DNA of 64,000 nt, from the NCBI RefSeq assembly GCF_900176485.1, contig NZ_FWYD01000004.1, positions 1 to 64,000 on the forward strand. Direction: 5' to 3'. Shown piece by piece: positions 1-8,446 of the stretch. Position 1 is the stretch's first letter, and each line of letters opens with the position of its first letter. The translations under genes were made by a program, and so were the position numbers. Source of the DNA: Primorskyibacter flagellatus. Lineage in GTDB: Bacteria; Pseudomonadota; Alphaproteobacteria; Rhodobacterales; Rhodobacteraceae. The notes under the pieces are model-generated. The model was given only the letters and a program-made list of their open reading frames with translations. It did no database searches and was not told the DNA's origin.

Positions 1-6
1 CTACAC

Positions 7-942
7 TCAGCACTGGGTTGGAAAAGCCCCGTCGCTTTCGAACGAAAGGTGGCTTAAACGAGCACTTGGAGCGGCACAAAAGCGCGACAGGTCCATGAGG
101 CCCAGCGCGGGCGACCTGAGCTTGTCCCTCATCCTGTTACGCATTGCCAAGATAACGTCACGCGGCAGCGGGTCGCGTTTATCCCATTCAGTGTCAGGTG
201 CAGCGTTGGCTTTAGCAACCTCAAGCCCGTCAAAGGGATTATGAGCTTTCCCATGGAGGTCATGCTCGGTGATTGCGATGGAGACTATTGCCCTAATCAT
301 GTCGAGCTCACGCCTAACGGATGATGAGGACAGTGGCGAGCCATCCTTCTTCTTCGCGGCCAGCATGTCATCCCTGAGCTTTCGCGCATGCTCCCTCTTG
401 AGGTCCACCAAAACGAGCTTGTCAAGGGAACCGAGGGAGCTCTCAATGCGCTTGCAAACGCGCTCGAGACGGTTCTTCTGATTGCGCCCGTGCGCCCCTG
501 CCATGCGCTCGGTGCGATACATCTCTTTAGCGTCCAGCATCGTGATTGGCGGTTCCTCCGCCTCGGGAGACATCACAGCGCGATATAGGACAGGGTCAGC
601 TCCCCGGCGCTTAAGGTCATCACCCACCACTTGCCGGGCTTCATCCTCGCTATTCACGCCAGAGACTCCCGCTACCAGTTCCTCCGCTTCCTTCACGGCC
701 TCGCGCCAATGCTCAAAAGGCGAGAGCTGGCCATCCTCAGCAGCCTTGCGCCGAGCCTTGTCCACGATCTTCTCATATTCAGTGAGGAGCTTTGCGTGCT
801 CGGTGAAGAGCTCCGCACCCTCACGGGCCTTCATGGCCACCTGAAAGACCGAGTCGCCCAGCGCCCGAGCAACAGCTTTCGGATACCTGCGGCGGAACCG
901 CTTACGGCCCCCCGACAATTCGTCAACGTGTTTGAGTTTCAT
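7..942 (-). pseudogene. truncated tyrosine integrase (N-terminal and core-binding part only)
   Basis: The first ~270 residues look like a phage or island type tyrosine recombinase: a basic N-terminal segment (MKLKHVDEL then RKRFRRRYP) as in DUF6538/SAM-like integrases, followed by a helical core-binding region. The frame stops at the window edge just where the catalytic domain should begin, so the R...HxxR...Y residues are missing, and the last ~35 residues do not resemble an integrase. I chose the ATG at 942, which gives the usual MKLK start; an ATG at 969 is also in frame. It is transcribed away from the 3' end of tRNA-Leu, the usual arrangement for an island integrase beside its attachment site. 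Probably a remnant; the rest of the element would lie left of position 1. Confidence 0.7.
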
Positions 943-1046
943 TACAACAACCATGCAAAGTGTCCCCAAAGTGTCCCAATTTGTGTCTCGGGAGGGGCGC
1001 TAGTGTCATGTTATGCTTGAAAAACAATACCCTCAAGGGGTGGTGA

Positions 1047-1132
1047 TGGTGCGGTCGAGAAGACTCGAACTTCCACGGGTGTTACCCCACAGCGACCTCA
1101 ACGCTGCGCGTCTACCATTCCGCCACGACCGC
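1047..1132 (-). tRNA. tRNA-Leu (anticodon GAG)
   Basis: The reverse complement folds as a class II tRNA. The acceptor arms are GCGGTCG and CGACCGC, followed by A and an encoded CCA. The anticodon arm is CAGCG-TTGAGGT-CGCTG with anticodon GAG, reading CTC/CTT leucine codons. A long variable arm follows, then a GTTCGAGTC T-arm. The integrase remnant begins about 105 bases beyond its 3' end, so the tRNA 3' half is the likely attachment site. Confidence 0.95.
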
Positions 1133-1209
1133 ACATGATCAGGTAGTGACGCGCCGTATATCCAAGCCCGCGCGCGATGTGAAGGGCATTTTTGCGCAAA
1201 ATCCACCGA

Positions 1210-2016
1210 TCATCTGCAAAGCTGCCAGGTTCCGTCAGTTTTCTCATATATCTGGCGTGAAATTCGACTGAAATCCTGCACACCAAGGTCTGCGGTGTGA
1301 CGTTCCACCGTTAGACGCTTTCCGTCTATTTCCAGTAGGTTGAGGTCGTTCGGCTCGCCTCTTACACGACTGGACAGACCAGTGCCTGCCTGAAGCAGCA
1401 AGATGCCCTCGGCGTCGCGAAGAATCCGCGTGCTCCATGTGTGCAGGTGTCCGCACAGAACGATATCCGCACCACAGCTGTTCAGCTCTCGCAAGCCGAC
1501 TTCGGCATTGCGCATCGGGCGTTTATGGGTGTCCGGTTGATGTTCGGGCGGATGGTGCATCATCACGATGCCCAAGCGGTCGTCGCGGCGTCCATCAGGG
1601 CCGCACAGCAGATGATTGCAGACCCGGCGCAGGCTGGTCCGACGCAGCTTGCCACGCTGCCATGCACGGGAATCGGCGGTATTGATGCCGTTGACAAGAA
1701 CATCGTCCGATTGCCAACAAGGCTCCAGATCGCGGGCGATGTGCTTGCGAAAGCGCGACCACGGCCACAAAAAACGTACAAGAAGGTTATCAAGCGGCGT
1801 GTCGTGATTGCCCGGCACCGACAGCACTTGCGGTGACAAGCGGTCAATAAAGGCCCGTGCGTCCTTGAACTGGCTATGGCGGGCACGCTGCGTCAAATCG
1901 CCGGACAGCAGAACAAGGGCCGCCCCTGACCCGTTGATGAAGCGCACCAAGGGATCCAGAAGTTCTGGCCGGTCCTTGCCGAAATGCAGGTCCGAGATAT
2001 GAACGATGCGCGTCAT
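1210..2016 (-). CDS. metallophosphoesterase (calcineurin-like)
   Basis: A 268-residue cytosolic phosphohydrolase of the calcineurin-like fold. The metal-binding motifs are in the expected order: HISDLHFG at the N-terminus, LSGDLTQ, PGNHD, MMHHPPEH and CGHLHTW. The family includes cyclic-nucleotide phosphodiesterases such as CpdA, nucleotide hydrolases and UDP-diacylglucosamine hydrolase, and the sequence alone does not pick between them. The start codon overlaps the stop of the upstream lipid kinase by four bases (ATGA, 2013-2016), so the two are probably translationally coupled. That pairing hints at phospholipid or phosphate-ester turnover, but this is inference. Confidence 0.88.
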   Translation of the reverse strand: MTRIVHISDLHFGKDRPELLDPLVRFINGSGAALVLLSGDLTQRARHSQFKDARAFIDRLSPQVLSVPGNHDTPLDNLLVRFLWPWSRFRKHIARDLEPCWQSDDVLVNGINTADSRAWQRGKLRRTSLRRVCNHLLCGPDGRRDDRLGIVMMHHPPEHQPDTHKRPMRNAEVGLRELNSCGADIVLCGHLHTWSTRILRDAEGILLLQAGTGLSSRVRGEPNDLNLLEIDGKRLTVERHTADLGVQDFSRISRQIYEKTDGTWQLCR

Positions 2017-2930
2017 GCCGGAGCGATCACCCGCAACGCATCATCCCGCAGTCGAAAATTGAACGGTCCGCTCATCGGAAAGCGTTCGCCGTCCATGGCG
2101 ATCACATGGCTCGGTTGCAGCGTTTCAATCTGGATGTCATGTCCGCAGATCAGCTCGAAGTCACGCTGTGGGTCCATCCCCCTGCGTGCAAGCTTCAACG
2201 CGCCGATCAACAGTTGCATACGCGTACTGTCAGGTGCCAAAAACAGGGCGAACCCACCGTCCCGGATACATTCGGCCCCGTCCAGCCCGAAATGTTCCAG
2301 TTGGAATGCGCTCCGTGCCACAAAGGCCAGCGGAGTCTTGGCGCGGTGGACCTTGCCATCCACGGTGACTTTCATCCTCAGGGGGGAATGGAACGTGGCA
2401 AAGGCACGCAGCACCGACCAATGTGCCGCCAGTTGCGATCTGCCCCAGCGTCTGTAGGTGCCTTCGCGCTCCTTCAACACCTCGGGATAAACCCCAAGAC
2501 TGGCATTGTTGACGAAAGGCCGACCATTCACCTCGCCAAGCGTGAAAGCGCGCGACTGCCCCTCCGCAATCAGATCTATCGCTTCATCGATCTGTTCCGG
2601 GATACCCAGCCCCCGTGCAACAAAGTTAAACGTCCCTTGCGGAATGATGCCCATCGTGCGTCCGGACCCGGCCAGCTGTCCGGCAATACCCGAGATCGTG
2701 CCATCCCCACCCGCAGCAACAATTGTACGAAACCCGTCCTTCATGGCCCGGCGACAGGTATCGGCAAGCAGATTGCCGCCGTCCAGCATCCGAAGTTCAA
2801 ACATGCCGGGATGGCGCGCAAAGGCGGTTTTCAACGCCGCCATCGTGGCATCGGTTTCCCCTCGTCCAGACGACGCATTAAGGAGAACACAGACGTCTGC
2901 GGCAGGCTTGCCGTCCGGTCCCATTTTCAT
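2013..2930 (-). CDS. diacylglycerol kinase family lipid kinase
   Basis: 305 residues. A short N-terminal lead is followed by LLNASSGRG, then the nucleotide-binding GGDGT loop (AAGGDGTISGIAG) and PQGTFNFVARGLGIP, which define the DAGK/YegS catalytic fold. Such enzymes phosphorylate diacylglycerol or related lipids with ATP at the membrane face, but substrate cannot be read from sequence. The ATG at 2930 was chosen because GAGG lies about five bases upstream; a longer frame reaches 2987 without a convincing ribosome site. It ends inside the start codon of the metallophosphoesterase gene and is divergent from lipB. Confidence 0.85.
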   Translation of the reverse strand: MKMGPDGKPAADVCVLLNASSGRGETDATMAALKTAFARHPGMFELRMLDGGNLLADTCRRAMKDGFRTIVAAGGDGTISGIAGQLAGSGRTMGIIPQGTFNFVARGLGIPEQIDEAIDLIAEGQSRAFTLGEVNGRPFVNNASLGVYPEVLKEREGTYRRWGRSQLAAHWSVLRAFATFHSPLRMKVTVDGKVHRAKTPLAFVARSAFQLEHFGLDGAECIRDGGFALFLAPDSTRMQLLIGALKLARRGMDPQRDFELICGHDIQIETLQPSHVIAMDGERFPMSGPFNFRLRDDALRVIAPA

Positions 2931-3072
2931 TGTCGCCTCATGCGTTGACACCGGTGCTCTCCTGCCATGCTGTACATCCAACGCCACGGAGCGTTATGGG
3001 TTCCTTTTTGTTCTGGCCTTCAATAAGAGTTGATCGGCAATTTCGGCAGGTCGCCACAGCGGAGCGCAACAA

Positions 3073-3753
3073 ATGGTCGACTGGATCACCACCGATGGGC
3101 TGACTGATTACGAAGAGGCGGTCGCCTTCATGGAAGCCCGCGTCGCAGCCATTGCGGCGGGGACTGCCGACGAATGCGTCTGGCTGCTGGAGCATCCACC
3201 GCTTTACACGGCCGGGACGTCGGCCAAACCCGATGATCTAACCGATCCGGACCGTTTTCCCGTCTACCAGTCCAAACGCGGCGGACAGTATACCTATCAC
3301 GGACCAGGCCAGCGTGTGGCGTATGTCATGCTGGATGTCGGACGTCGTGGACGCGACGTGCGCCAATTCGTCAAGACGCTGGAAAACTGGGTCATCGCAA
3401 CATTGGACGAATTCAACCTGCGCGGCCACATCCGCGACGGTCGGGTCGGCGTCTGGATCGAGCGCGACGACAAACCGCTGACCGCCACCGGTGCCAAACA
3501 GGAAGACAAGATCGCCGCCATCGGCATCCGCTTGCGCAAATGGGTCAGCTTTCACGGCATTTCGATCAATGTAGAGCCCCAGCTTGATGATTTCAGTGGC
3601 ATCGTGCCCTGCGGCATCACCGAACATGGCGTGACCAGCCTGGTCGATCTGGGCTTGCCGGTGACCATGGCAGATCTCGACGTCGCCCTTCAGCACAGTT
3701 TTGACACGGTGGTGGGCGAGATCCCCGGCCGCCAAGGTCAGCACCGCATTTGA
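3073..3753 (+). CDS. lipB: octanoyltransferase LipB
   Basis: 226 residues, typical of LipB. It transfers the octanoyl group from octanoyl-ACP to lipoyl domains of enzymes such as pyruvate dehydrogenase, the first step of endogenous lipoylation. Visible motifs are [11 protein letters not shown] (the conserved RGGxxTxHGPGQ region), the lysine in [13 protein letters not shown], and the catalytic cysteine in [14 protein letters not shown]. The gene is monocistronic, with a strong hairpin just after the stop. No lipA neighbour is present in the window. Confidence 0.95.
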   Translation: MVDWITTDGLTDYEEAVAFMEARVAAIAAGTADECVWLLEHPPLYTAGTSAKPDDLTDPDRFPVYQSKRGGQYTYHGPGQRVAYVMLDVGRRGRDVRQFVKTLENWVIATLDEFNLRGHIRDGRVGVWIERDDKPLTATGAKQEDKIAAIGIRLRKWVSFHGISINVEPQLDDFSGIVPCGITEHGVTSLVDLGLPVTMADLDVALQHSFDTVVGEIPGRQGQHRI

Positions 3754-3776
3754 CCGGCCCGCACCGGCAGAAAAAG

Positions 3777-3804
3777 AAAAGGCGCATCCCGCGATGCGCC
3801 TTTT
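3777..3804. terminator. bidirectional rho-independent terminator after lipB
   Basis: AAAA, then GGCGCATC, loop CCGC, GATGCGCC, then TTTT: an 8-bp perfect GC-rich stem flanked by A and T runs, so it can work in both directions between lipB (+) and the convergent DUF1127-type gene (-). Confidence 0.9.
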
Positions 3805-3897
3805 ACCTTCATGTGAAATCAGAAACGTTCAAAGGGTGCTTGAAAAGGTCTTGGTTGTAAGATCGGGAACAGGATAAATCTGTTGTCGAAATGTCTT

Positions 3898-4131
3898 TCA
3901 GGCAAAAACGTGCCAAAGAATGTCAGCGCGTCGCATGCCAAGCCGCGCCAATGCGTCATCGTCCAGTGCCCGCAACCGTTCGACTTCGGTCCTGAGGGCA
4001 TCGTGGCGTTCGTCAAACGGCGTTCTCAAAGAAAATCGCAGGGCGTGAAGAAAACCAACCAATCGAGCAGGCATCCATATGGAGAAGGGCCGCGATACCG
4101 GCTTCAGACTGTCCTGATACGTCATCGTCAT
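3898..4131 (-). CDS. DUF1127-type small protein
   Basis: 77 residues. The C-terminal half, LRALDDDALARLGMRRADI, matches the DUF1127/YjiS signature (LxxLdDxxLxDIGLxRxdI). These small basic proteins are common in alphaproteobacteria; some have been linked to RNA or phosphate homeostasis, but function here is unknown. The start at 4131 is supported by GGGAG five to nine bases upstream. It is divergent from ctaD across a structured control region and ends against the lipB terminator. Confidence 0.72.
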   Translation of the reverse strand: MTMTYQDSLKPVSRPFSIWMPARLVGFLHALRFSLRTPFDERHDALRTEVERLRALDDDALARLGMRRADILWHVFA

Positions 4132-4171
4132 TCTTCTCCCTTGGGGCAGGCCCGGTTTGGTCCGGACCCGG

Positions 4172-4189
4172 AGGTTGTGGCAGCAACCT
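4172..4189. repeat. short inverted repeat AGGTTG-N6-CAACCT
   Basis: Six-base perfect arms around TGGCAG, 40 bases upstream of the DUF1127-type start in the shared DUF1127/ctaD control region. It could be an operator or a 5'-leader hairpin of the DUF1127-type gene. No T run follows, so it is not a simple terminator. Confidence 0.35.
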
Positions 4190-4224
4190 GCGTTAATATT
4201 ACAATAACAAGTGCCCGAATTATT

Positions 4225-4250
4225 CGACAGTCAGGTATTCCTGACTGTCG
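4225..4250. promoter_or_regulatory. 26-bp perfect inverted repeat in the ctaD upstream region
   Basis: CGACAGTCAGG, loop TATT, CCTGACTGTCG: eleven perfectly paired bases with a four-base spacer, in the middle of the DUF1127/ctaD divergent region and about 180 bases before ctaD. There is no T run, so a dyad operator or a stable hairpin in a long leader is more likely than a terminator. The binding protein is unknown. Confidence 0.6.
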
Positions 4251-4308
4251 CATGTACTGGCGCAAGGGAATCCATGCCCTTCGCCAGACCCGCCTGCGAC
4301 AAAAATGT

Positions 4309-4322
4309 TTGATCTGCGTCAA
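4309..4322. promoter_or_regulatory. FNR/FnrL-type box TTGAT-CTGC-GTCAA
   Basis: Both half-sites fit the FNR consensus TTGAY-N4-RTCAA with the correct four-base spacing. It lies 107 bases upstream of ctaD and just ahead of a plausible sigma-70 promoter. FnrL is known to control terminal oxidases in Rhodobacteraceae, so oxygen control of the aa3 oxidase is the natural reading; whether it activates or represses cannot be told. Confidence 0.65.
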
Positions 4323-4331
4323 AGTCTGACA

Positions 4332-4360
4332 TTGCCCATGCCGCCACCGCATTCTAAAAC
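4332..4360 (+). promoter_or_regulatory. putative sigma-70 promoter for ctaD
   Basis: TTGCCC and TAAAAC separated by 17 bases. A start near 4367 would put the FNR-type box about 51 bases upstream of it, between the two classical activator positions, so repression or a second promoter should be considered. Confidence 0.4.
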
Positions 4361-4428
4361 GTGCATAGATTATCGGGGCGAGTGCGGGCTGTGCGCGTCC
4401 CTGTCACCATACCAGCAGGAGGCAAGAC

Positions 4429-6102
4429 ATGGCTGACGCCGCCATTCACGGCCACGAACACGAGGACGAGCGCGGTTTTTTCACGCGTTGGTTCATGTCG
4501 ACGAACCACAAGGATATCGGGATACTCTACCTGATCGTTTCCGGCCTTGCGGGATTCATCTCGGTGGCATTCACCGTCTACATGCGGTTGGAGCTTATGG
4601 ATCCGGGCGTGCAATACATGTGCATGGAAGGCGCGCGGCTGATTGCTGCGGCAGCCGGCGAATGTACGCCCAACGGACATTTGTGGAACGTGCTGATCAC
4701 CGGCCACGGCATCCTGATGATGTTCTTCGTGGTTATTCCGGCCCTGTTCGGCGGTTTCGGCAACTATCTGATGCCGTTGCAGATCGGCGCGCCCGACATG
4801 GCATTCCCGCGTCTCAACAACCTGTCCTTCTGGCTTTATGTCGCGGGCACCTCGCTGGCAGTCTGTTCGCTGCTGGCCCCTGGTGGCAACGGTCAGGCCG
4901 GTTCCGGCGTCGGCTGGGTGCTTTACCCGCCCCTGTCGGTCCGCGAAGGCGGCATGTCGATGGATCTGGCGATTTTTGCGGTTCACGTGTCGGGTGCAAG
5001 CTCGATTCTGGGCGCGATCAACATGATCACAACATTCCTGAACATGCGTGCCCCCGGCATGACACTGTTCAAGGTGCCGCTGTTCTCGTGGTCAATCTTC
5101 GTCACCGCCTGGCTGATTCTTCTGGCGCTGCCGGTTCTGGCCGGTGCTATCACCATGTTGCTGACAGACCGCAACTTCGGGACCACCTTCTTTGATCCTG
5201 CGGGTGGCGGCGATCCGATCCTCTACCAGCACATCCTCTGGTTCTTCGGTCACCCTGAAGTGTACATCGTGATCCTGCCCGGTTTCGGTATCATCAGCCA
5301 CGTCATCGCGACCTTCGCCCGCAAGCCGATCTTCGGCTACCTGCCGATGGTCTGGGCACTTATCGCGATTGGCGCACTGGGCTTCGTTGTCTGGGCCCAC
5401 CACATGTATACCGTCGGCATGTCGCTGACCCAGCAAAGCTACTTCATGCTGGCGACGATGGTCATCGCGGTGCCCACAGGGGTCAAGATCTTCTCGTGGA
5501 TCGCAACCATGTGGGGCGGGTCGATCGACTTCAAGACACCGATGCTCTGGGCGTTCGGCTTCCTGTTCCTGTTCACCGTCGGTGGCGTGACAGGCATTGT
5601 TCTCAGCCAGGCAGGCGTCGACCGCGCCTATCATGACACCTACTACGTTGTGGCGCATTTCCACTATGTGATGAGCCTGGGTGCCGTGTTCGCGATCTTT
5701 GCGGGGATCTATTTCTACTTCCCCAAATTCACCGGCAAGATGTATCCTGAATGGGCAGGCAAGCTGCACTTCTGGGCCTTCTTCATCGGCGCGAACCTGA
5801 CCTTCTTCCCGCAGCACTTCCTGGGCCGTCAGGGTATGCCGCGCCGCTATATCGACTATCCAGAGGCGTTCGCCACATGGAACGCAGTGTCGAGCTGGGG
5901 TGCCTTCCTGTCCTTCGCGTCCTTCGTGTTCTTCATCGGTGTCATGGTCTACTCTCTGCGTTCTGGATCGAAATGCACCGCAGCGAATCCCTGGAACGAA
6001 TATGCCGATACGCTGGAATGGACCCTGCCCAGCCCGCCGCCCGAGCATACGTTCGAGATCCTTCCGAAGCAGGAAGACTGGGACAAGGGCCACGCGCATT
6101 AG
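4429..6102 (+). CDS. ctaD: cytochrome c oxidase subunit I, aa3 type
   Basis: 557 residues, normal for an alphaproteobacterial CtaD. This is the catalytic subunit of the inner-membrane aa3 oxidase; it carries heme a and the heme a3-CuB centre and pumps protons. Visible hallmarks: [10 protein letters not shown] near the N-terminus, the [22 protein letters not shown] helix with its heme ligand, [17 protein letters not shown] (His-Tyr of the CuB site) and [17 protein letters not shown] with the heme histidines. The gene stands alone, away from ctaC/ctaE, as is usual in Rhodobacteraceae, and is closed by a terminator, so it has its own regulation. Confidence 0.97.
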   Translation: MADAAIHGHEHEDERGFFTRWFMSTNHKDIGILYLIVSGLAGFISVAFTVYMRLELMDPGVQYMCMEGARLIAAAAGECTPNGHLWNVLITGHGILMMFFVVIPALFGGFGNYLMPLQIGAPDMAFPRLNNLSFWLYVAGTSLAVCSLLAPGGNGQAGSGVGWVLYPPLSVREGGMSMDLAIFAVHVSGASSILGAINMITTFLNMRAPGMTLFKVPLFSWSIFVTAWLILLALPVLAGAITMLLTDRNFGTTFFDPAGGGDPILYQHILWFFGHPEVYIVILPGFGIISHVIATFARKPIFGYLPMVWALIAIGALGFVVWAHHMYTVGMSLTQQSYFMLATMVIAVPTGVKIFSWIATMWGGSIDFKTPMLWAFGFLFLFTVGGVTGIVLSQAGVDRAYHDTYYVVAHFHYVMSLGAVFAIFAGIYFYFPKFTGKMYPEWAGKLHFWAFFIGANLTFFPQHFLGRQGMPRRYIDYPEAFATWNAVSSWGAFLSFASFVFFIGVMVYSLRSGSKCTAANPWNEYADTLEWTLPSPPPEHTFEILPKQEDWDKGHAH

Positions 6103-6130
6103 TGGCAGCGCCCGACTGAGGCAATCGAAG

Positions 6131-6157
6131 GGCCCCGGACTTGATCCGGGGCCTTTT
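6131..6157 (+). terminator. rho-independent terminator after ctaD
   Basis: GGCCCCGGA, loop CTTGA, TCCGGGGCC, then TTTT: a nine-base perfect GC stem 29 bases after the ctaD stop. Confidence 0.92.
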
Positions 6158-6344
6158 GCGTTCTGACTCTCAATCCTGCGCCCCTGATATTTCAGGACAT
6201 CAGGGCACCGTCCACCCTGCCCCAGAGGCGTCGAGCCCACACCCTCACTGCGCGCCGCCAGCAGCCCAGGCCAACGGGTGCGGCAGAATGCCCATCGGCG
6301 TTGCGACACTTAACATCACGCTCAAACGTATTATTCTTGGCCCC

Positions 6345-6851
6345 ATGCCCTATTCTTGGTCAGAAAATCCGCGCCCCACAGCCGAGACCGTACTGCGCCT
6401 CTGGCCGCACAACTCGCTTCCGCGCAAAGGATTCGCGGCGTTCATCCTCGCAACCTTTTTGCTAATCAGCATGCCACTCTTCGGTCTTTTGGGGACGGTT
6501 CTGCTTTGGGGCCTTCTGCCTTTTGGAATGCTTGCCCTTGCGGGTTTGTGGTACGCCCTGCGTCGCAACGAGGCTGATCGCGAGATTCTCGAAACCTTGA
6601 CGATCGGCGCGGACAGCATTCACCTGGTACGGACAAATCCGCGCGGTGCAGAGCAGGAATGGCAGTGCAATCCGTACTGGGCAAAGTTGACCATGCATCC
6701 CCAAAATGGCCCGGTGCCGCATTACATCACCCTCTCCGGTGCGGGACGCGAGGTTGAAATCGGCGCGTTTCTAAGCGAAAACGAAAGAATGGCGCTTTAC
6801 TCCGAACTCACAGACCGGATGCGACGCATCACGTCGTTTCAGAAAGATTAG
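6345..6851 (+). CDS. DUF2244 family membrane protein
   Basis: 168 residues from the ATG at 6345; the open frame extends further upstream but that part is low-complexity and passes through the ctaD terminator, so I discarded it. The protein begins MPYSWSENPRPTAETVLRLW, then LWPHNSLPRKGF, two adjacent hydrophobic segments (about residues 31-72) separated by a short turn, and a cytoplasmic domain ending in TDRMRRI. This is the DUF2244 layout seen in many alphaproteobacteria. The family is often found near respiratory genes; its function is unknown. The stop is two bases before the next start, so the glycosyltransferase-like gene is probably co-transcribed. Confidence 0.78.
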   Translation: MPYSWSENPRPTAETVLRLWPHNSLPRKGFAAFILATFLLISMPLFGLLGTVLLWGLLPFGMLALAGLWYALRRNEADREILETLTIGADSIHLVRTNPRGAEQEWQCNPYWAKLTMHPQNGPVPHYITLSGAGREVEIGAFLSENERMALYSELTDRMRRITSFQKD

Positions 6852-6853
6852 TC

Positions 6854-7765
6854 ATGGCGCAGGCCCCGGCCTCTCCGAAATTGAAGCGCGCGGCTCTGCT
6901 GGCGGCGGCGGCGGTCGTGGGTCCAAAGCGGGCCGGTGGAGGCGAGGCGCAGGCCGCGTCCGAACGTGCTGCGCTGCGCCTCAGGGCACCGGCACAAGGA
7001 CACGAATGGGCCGCTCCGCAACAGGTGGTGTTCCTGATCCCGCTGGTCGGACAGGATCATGTCGGAGATTGGCAAGCTGTGGTGCTGCGGCTCCGCCTTA
7101 CGCTAAGCAGTCTGATCGCGCAGGACAATCCAAACTGGTGCGCTGTGATCTGCTGTCAGCAACGCCCCGCCCTGCCCGACGATCCGCGCATAAGTTACCT
7201 GCCCTTCGACGACCCGGCACCCGGTAATGACAAATGGCGCAAGCTCGCCTGCCTGTACGATCACTTGCCAAGCCTCGACATCAACGCGGGCTATGCCATG
7301 AGCTTTGATGCGGACGATCTGTTGCGCCAGGGCACCGTGGCAGAAATGCTGAGCCGGAACGTCAAAGGCGGCTATCTCGTGCAAGCCGGCTATGTGATGG
7401 ATGCCAGAACGGGCGCGGTGGGGCTGGCAGATGCACCGGATCTAAGGCAACCCTTGCGCAAACCGTTCTGGAAGCTCTGCGGATCCTGCGCCGCGTTGCG
7501 GTTCGATCTGTCTTTGCCCGGCATGGTAGATTTTCTGCGCGAGATGACCCAGCACGAACATCGCATGTTTCCCTACCTTGCCCGTTTGGCCGGACAAAGG
7601 TTGCAGCCGCTATCGCGACCTTCGGTGCTTTATGTGCTGAACCACGGCGAAAACTTCGGTGCCCGCAGAGGGCGCGTCGGGTTCAAGAGCCGTTTCGTTG
7701 TCCGTTTTCAGATAGACGATCCCACCGAACTGGACGCGATCAAGGCCGATTTCCCCGCCCTCTAA
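6854..7765 (+). CDS. glycosyltransferase-like protein (GT-A fold, family uncertain)
   Basis: 303 residues. After a basic, alanine-rich N-terminus comes a Rossmann-like start (QQVVFLIPLVGQD), a mid-region segment PGNDKWRKLACLYDHLPS, and an acidic YAMSFDADDLL that looks like the DxD metal/nucleotide-sugar site. It resembles the putative rhamnosyl or GT2-like transferases of Rhodobacteraceae, but I cannot name the donor or acceptor. No membrane segment is visible. It starts two bases after the DUF2244 stop and converges on the YqeY gene. Confidence 0.55.
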   Translation: MAQAPASPKLKRAALLAAAAVVGPKRAGGGEAQAASERAALRLRAPAQGHEWAAPQQVVFLIPLVGQDHVGDWQAVVLRLRLTLSSLIAQDNPNWCAVICCQQRPALPDDPRISYLPFDDPAPGNDKWRKLACLYDHLPSLDINAGYAMSFDADDLLRQGTVAEMLSRNVKGGYLVQAGYVMDARTGAVGLADAPDLRQPLRKPFWKLCGSCAALRFDLSLPGMVDFLREMTQHEHRMFPYLARLAGQRLQPLSRPSVLYVLNHGENFGARRGRVGFKSRFVVRFQIDDPTELDAIKADFPAL

Positions 7766-7799
7766 TCATAAGGGCACCAGATCAGCCTGCGCAGCGCCG

Positions 7800-8261
7800 C
7801 TAGGCTGACAGGCGTTGCTTGACCATCGGGCCGACGGCACCAAAATCCATTTGTCCAGTATACTTGCTCTTCAGCACGGCCATGACCCGGCCCATATCAC
7901 GGATTGAATCTGCGCCAACTTCCGACATTGCATCGTTGACGGCCTTCTCGACGTCTTTGTCGGACAGTTTGCGTGGCAGAAATTCCTCGATCACTTCTAT
8001 CTCGGCCAGTTCCCGCTCTGCCAGATCCACGCGGCCACCCTCTTCGTAGGTGCGTGCGCTTTCCTGCCGTTGCTTTACCATTTTTCCAAGGATCGCAAGC
8101 ACTTCGGAATCAGGCACCCCGTCATCTCCGCCTTCGCTTCGGGCCGCAATGTCCTTGTCCTTGATTGCCGCATTTACCAGGCGCAGGGTCGAAAGTCGCA
8201 TGGTCGCCTTGTCCCGCATCGCTTGTTTCATGGCGGAGTTGACCCGCGTACGAAGTTCCAT
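7800..8261 (-). CDS. GatB/YqeY domain protein
   Basis: 153 residues from ATG 8261, matching the ~150-residue YqeY family. Features: MELRTRVNSAMKQAMRDK, STLRLVNAAIKDKD, VLAILGKMVKQRQES, and the C-terminal MGRVMAVLKSKYTGQMDF. The fold is shared with the tRNA-binding tail of GatB, so a role with tRNA or amidotransferases is suspected but not established. Start 8261 has GGGA about seven bases upstream; two further in-frame ATGs (8273, 8279) lack such a site. It is divergent from carA. Confidence 0.88.
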   Translation of the reverse strand: MELRTRVNSAMKQAMRDKATMRLSTLRLVNAAIKDKDIAARSEGGDDGVPDSEVLAILGKMVKQRQESARTYEEGGRVDLAERELAEIEVIEEFLPRKLSDKDVEKAVNDAMSEVGADSIRDMGRVMAVLKSKYTGQMDFGAVGPMVKQRLSA

Positions 8262-8384
8262 TGTCGATCCCATCCCCATGGTTTACGCGAAATCTAAAGA
8301 TACCTAATCGACGCCCAAGGCGCAACCGCTCGTTATTTCTTATAACCTACTGAATCAAAACAATATCATCTTGCCTCTTGCCAC

Positions 8385-8413
8385 TTGACCACCGTCGCCA
8401 GCCCCCGTAGGTT
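8385..8413 (+). promoter_or_regulatory. sigma-70 promoter for carA
   Basis: TTGACC, 17-base spacer, TAGGTT: a near-consensus promoter for this group, predicting a leader of about 27 bases. I see no attenuator or pyrimidine-responsive hairpin in that short leader. Confidence 0.6.
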
Positions 8414-8446
8414 CGCGCAAATCCACGCCAGAGAAAGAGTCGCGCC

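Noticed and set aside
1098-1286. Small minus-strand frame covering the tRNA-Leu
   Set aside because: Overlaps a tRNA and the end of the metallophosphoesterase gene; no ribosome site or conserved residue.
5092-6309. Minus-strand open frame of 405 codons opposite ctaD
   Set aside because: Runs through the ctaD terminator and is antisense to a conserved gene.
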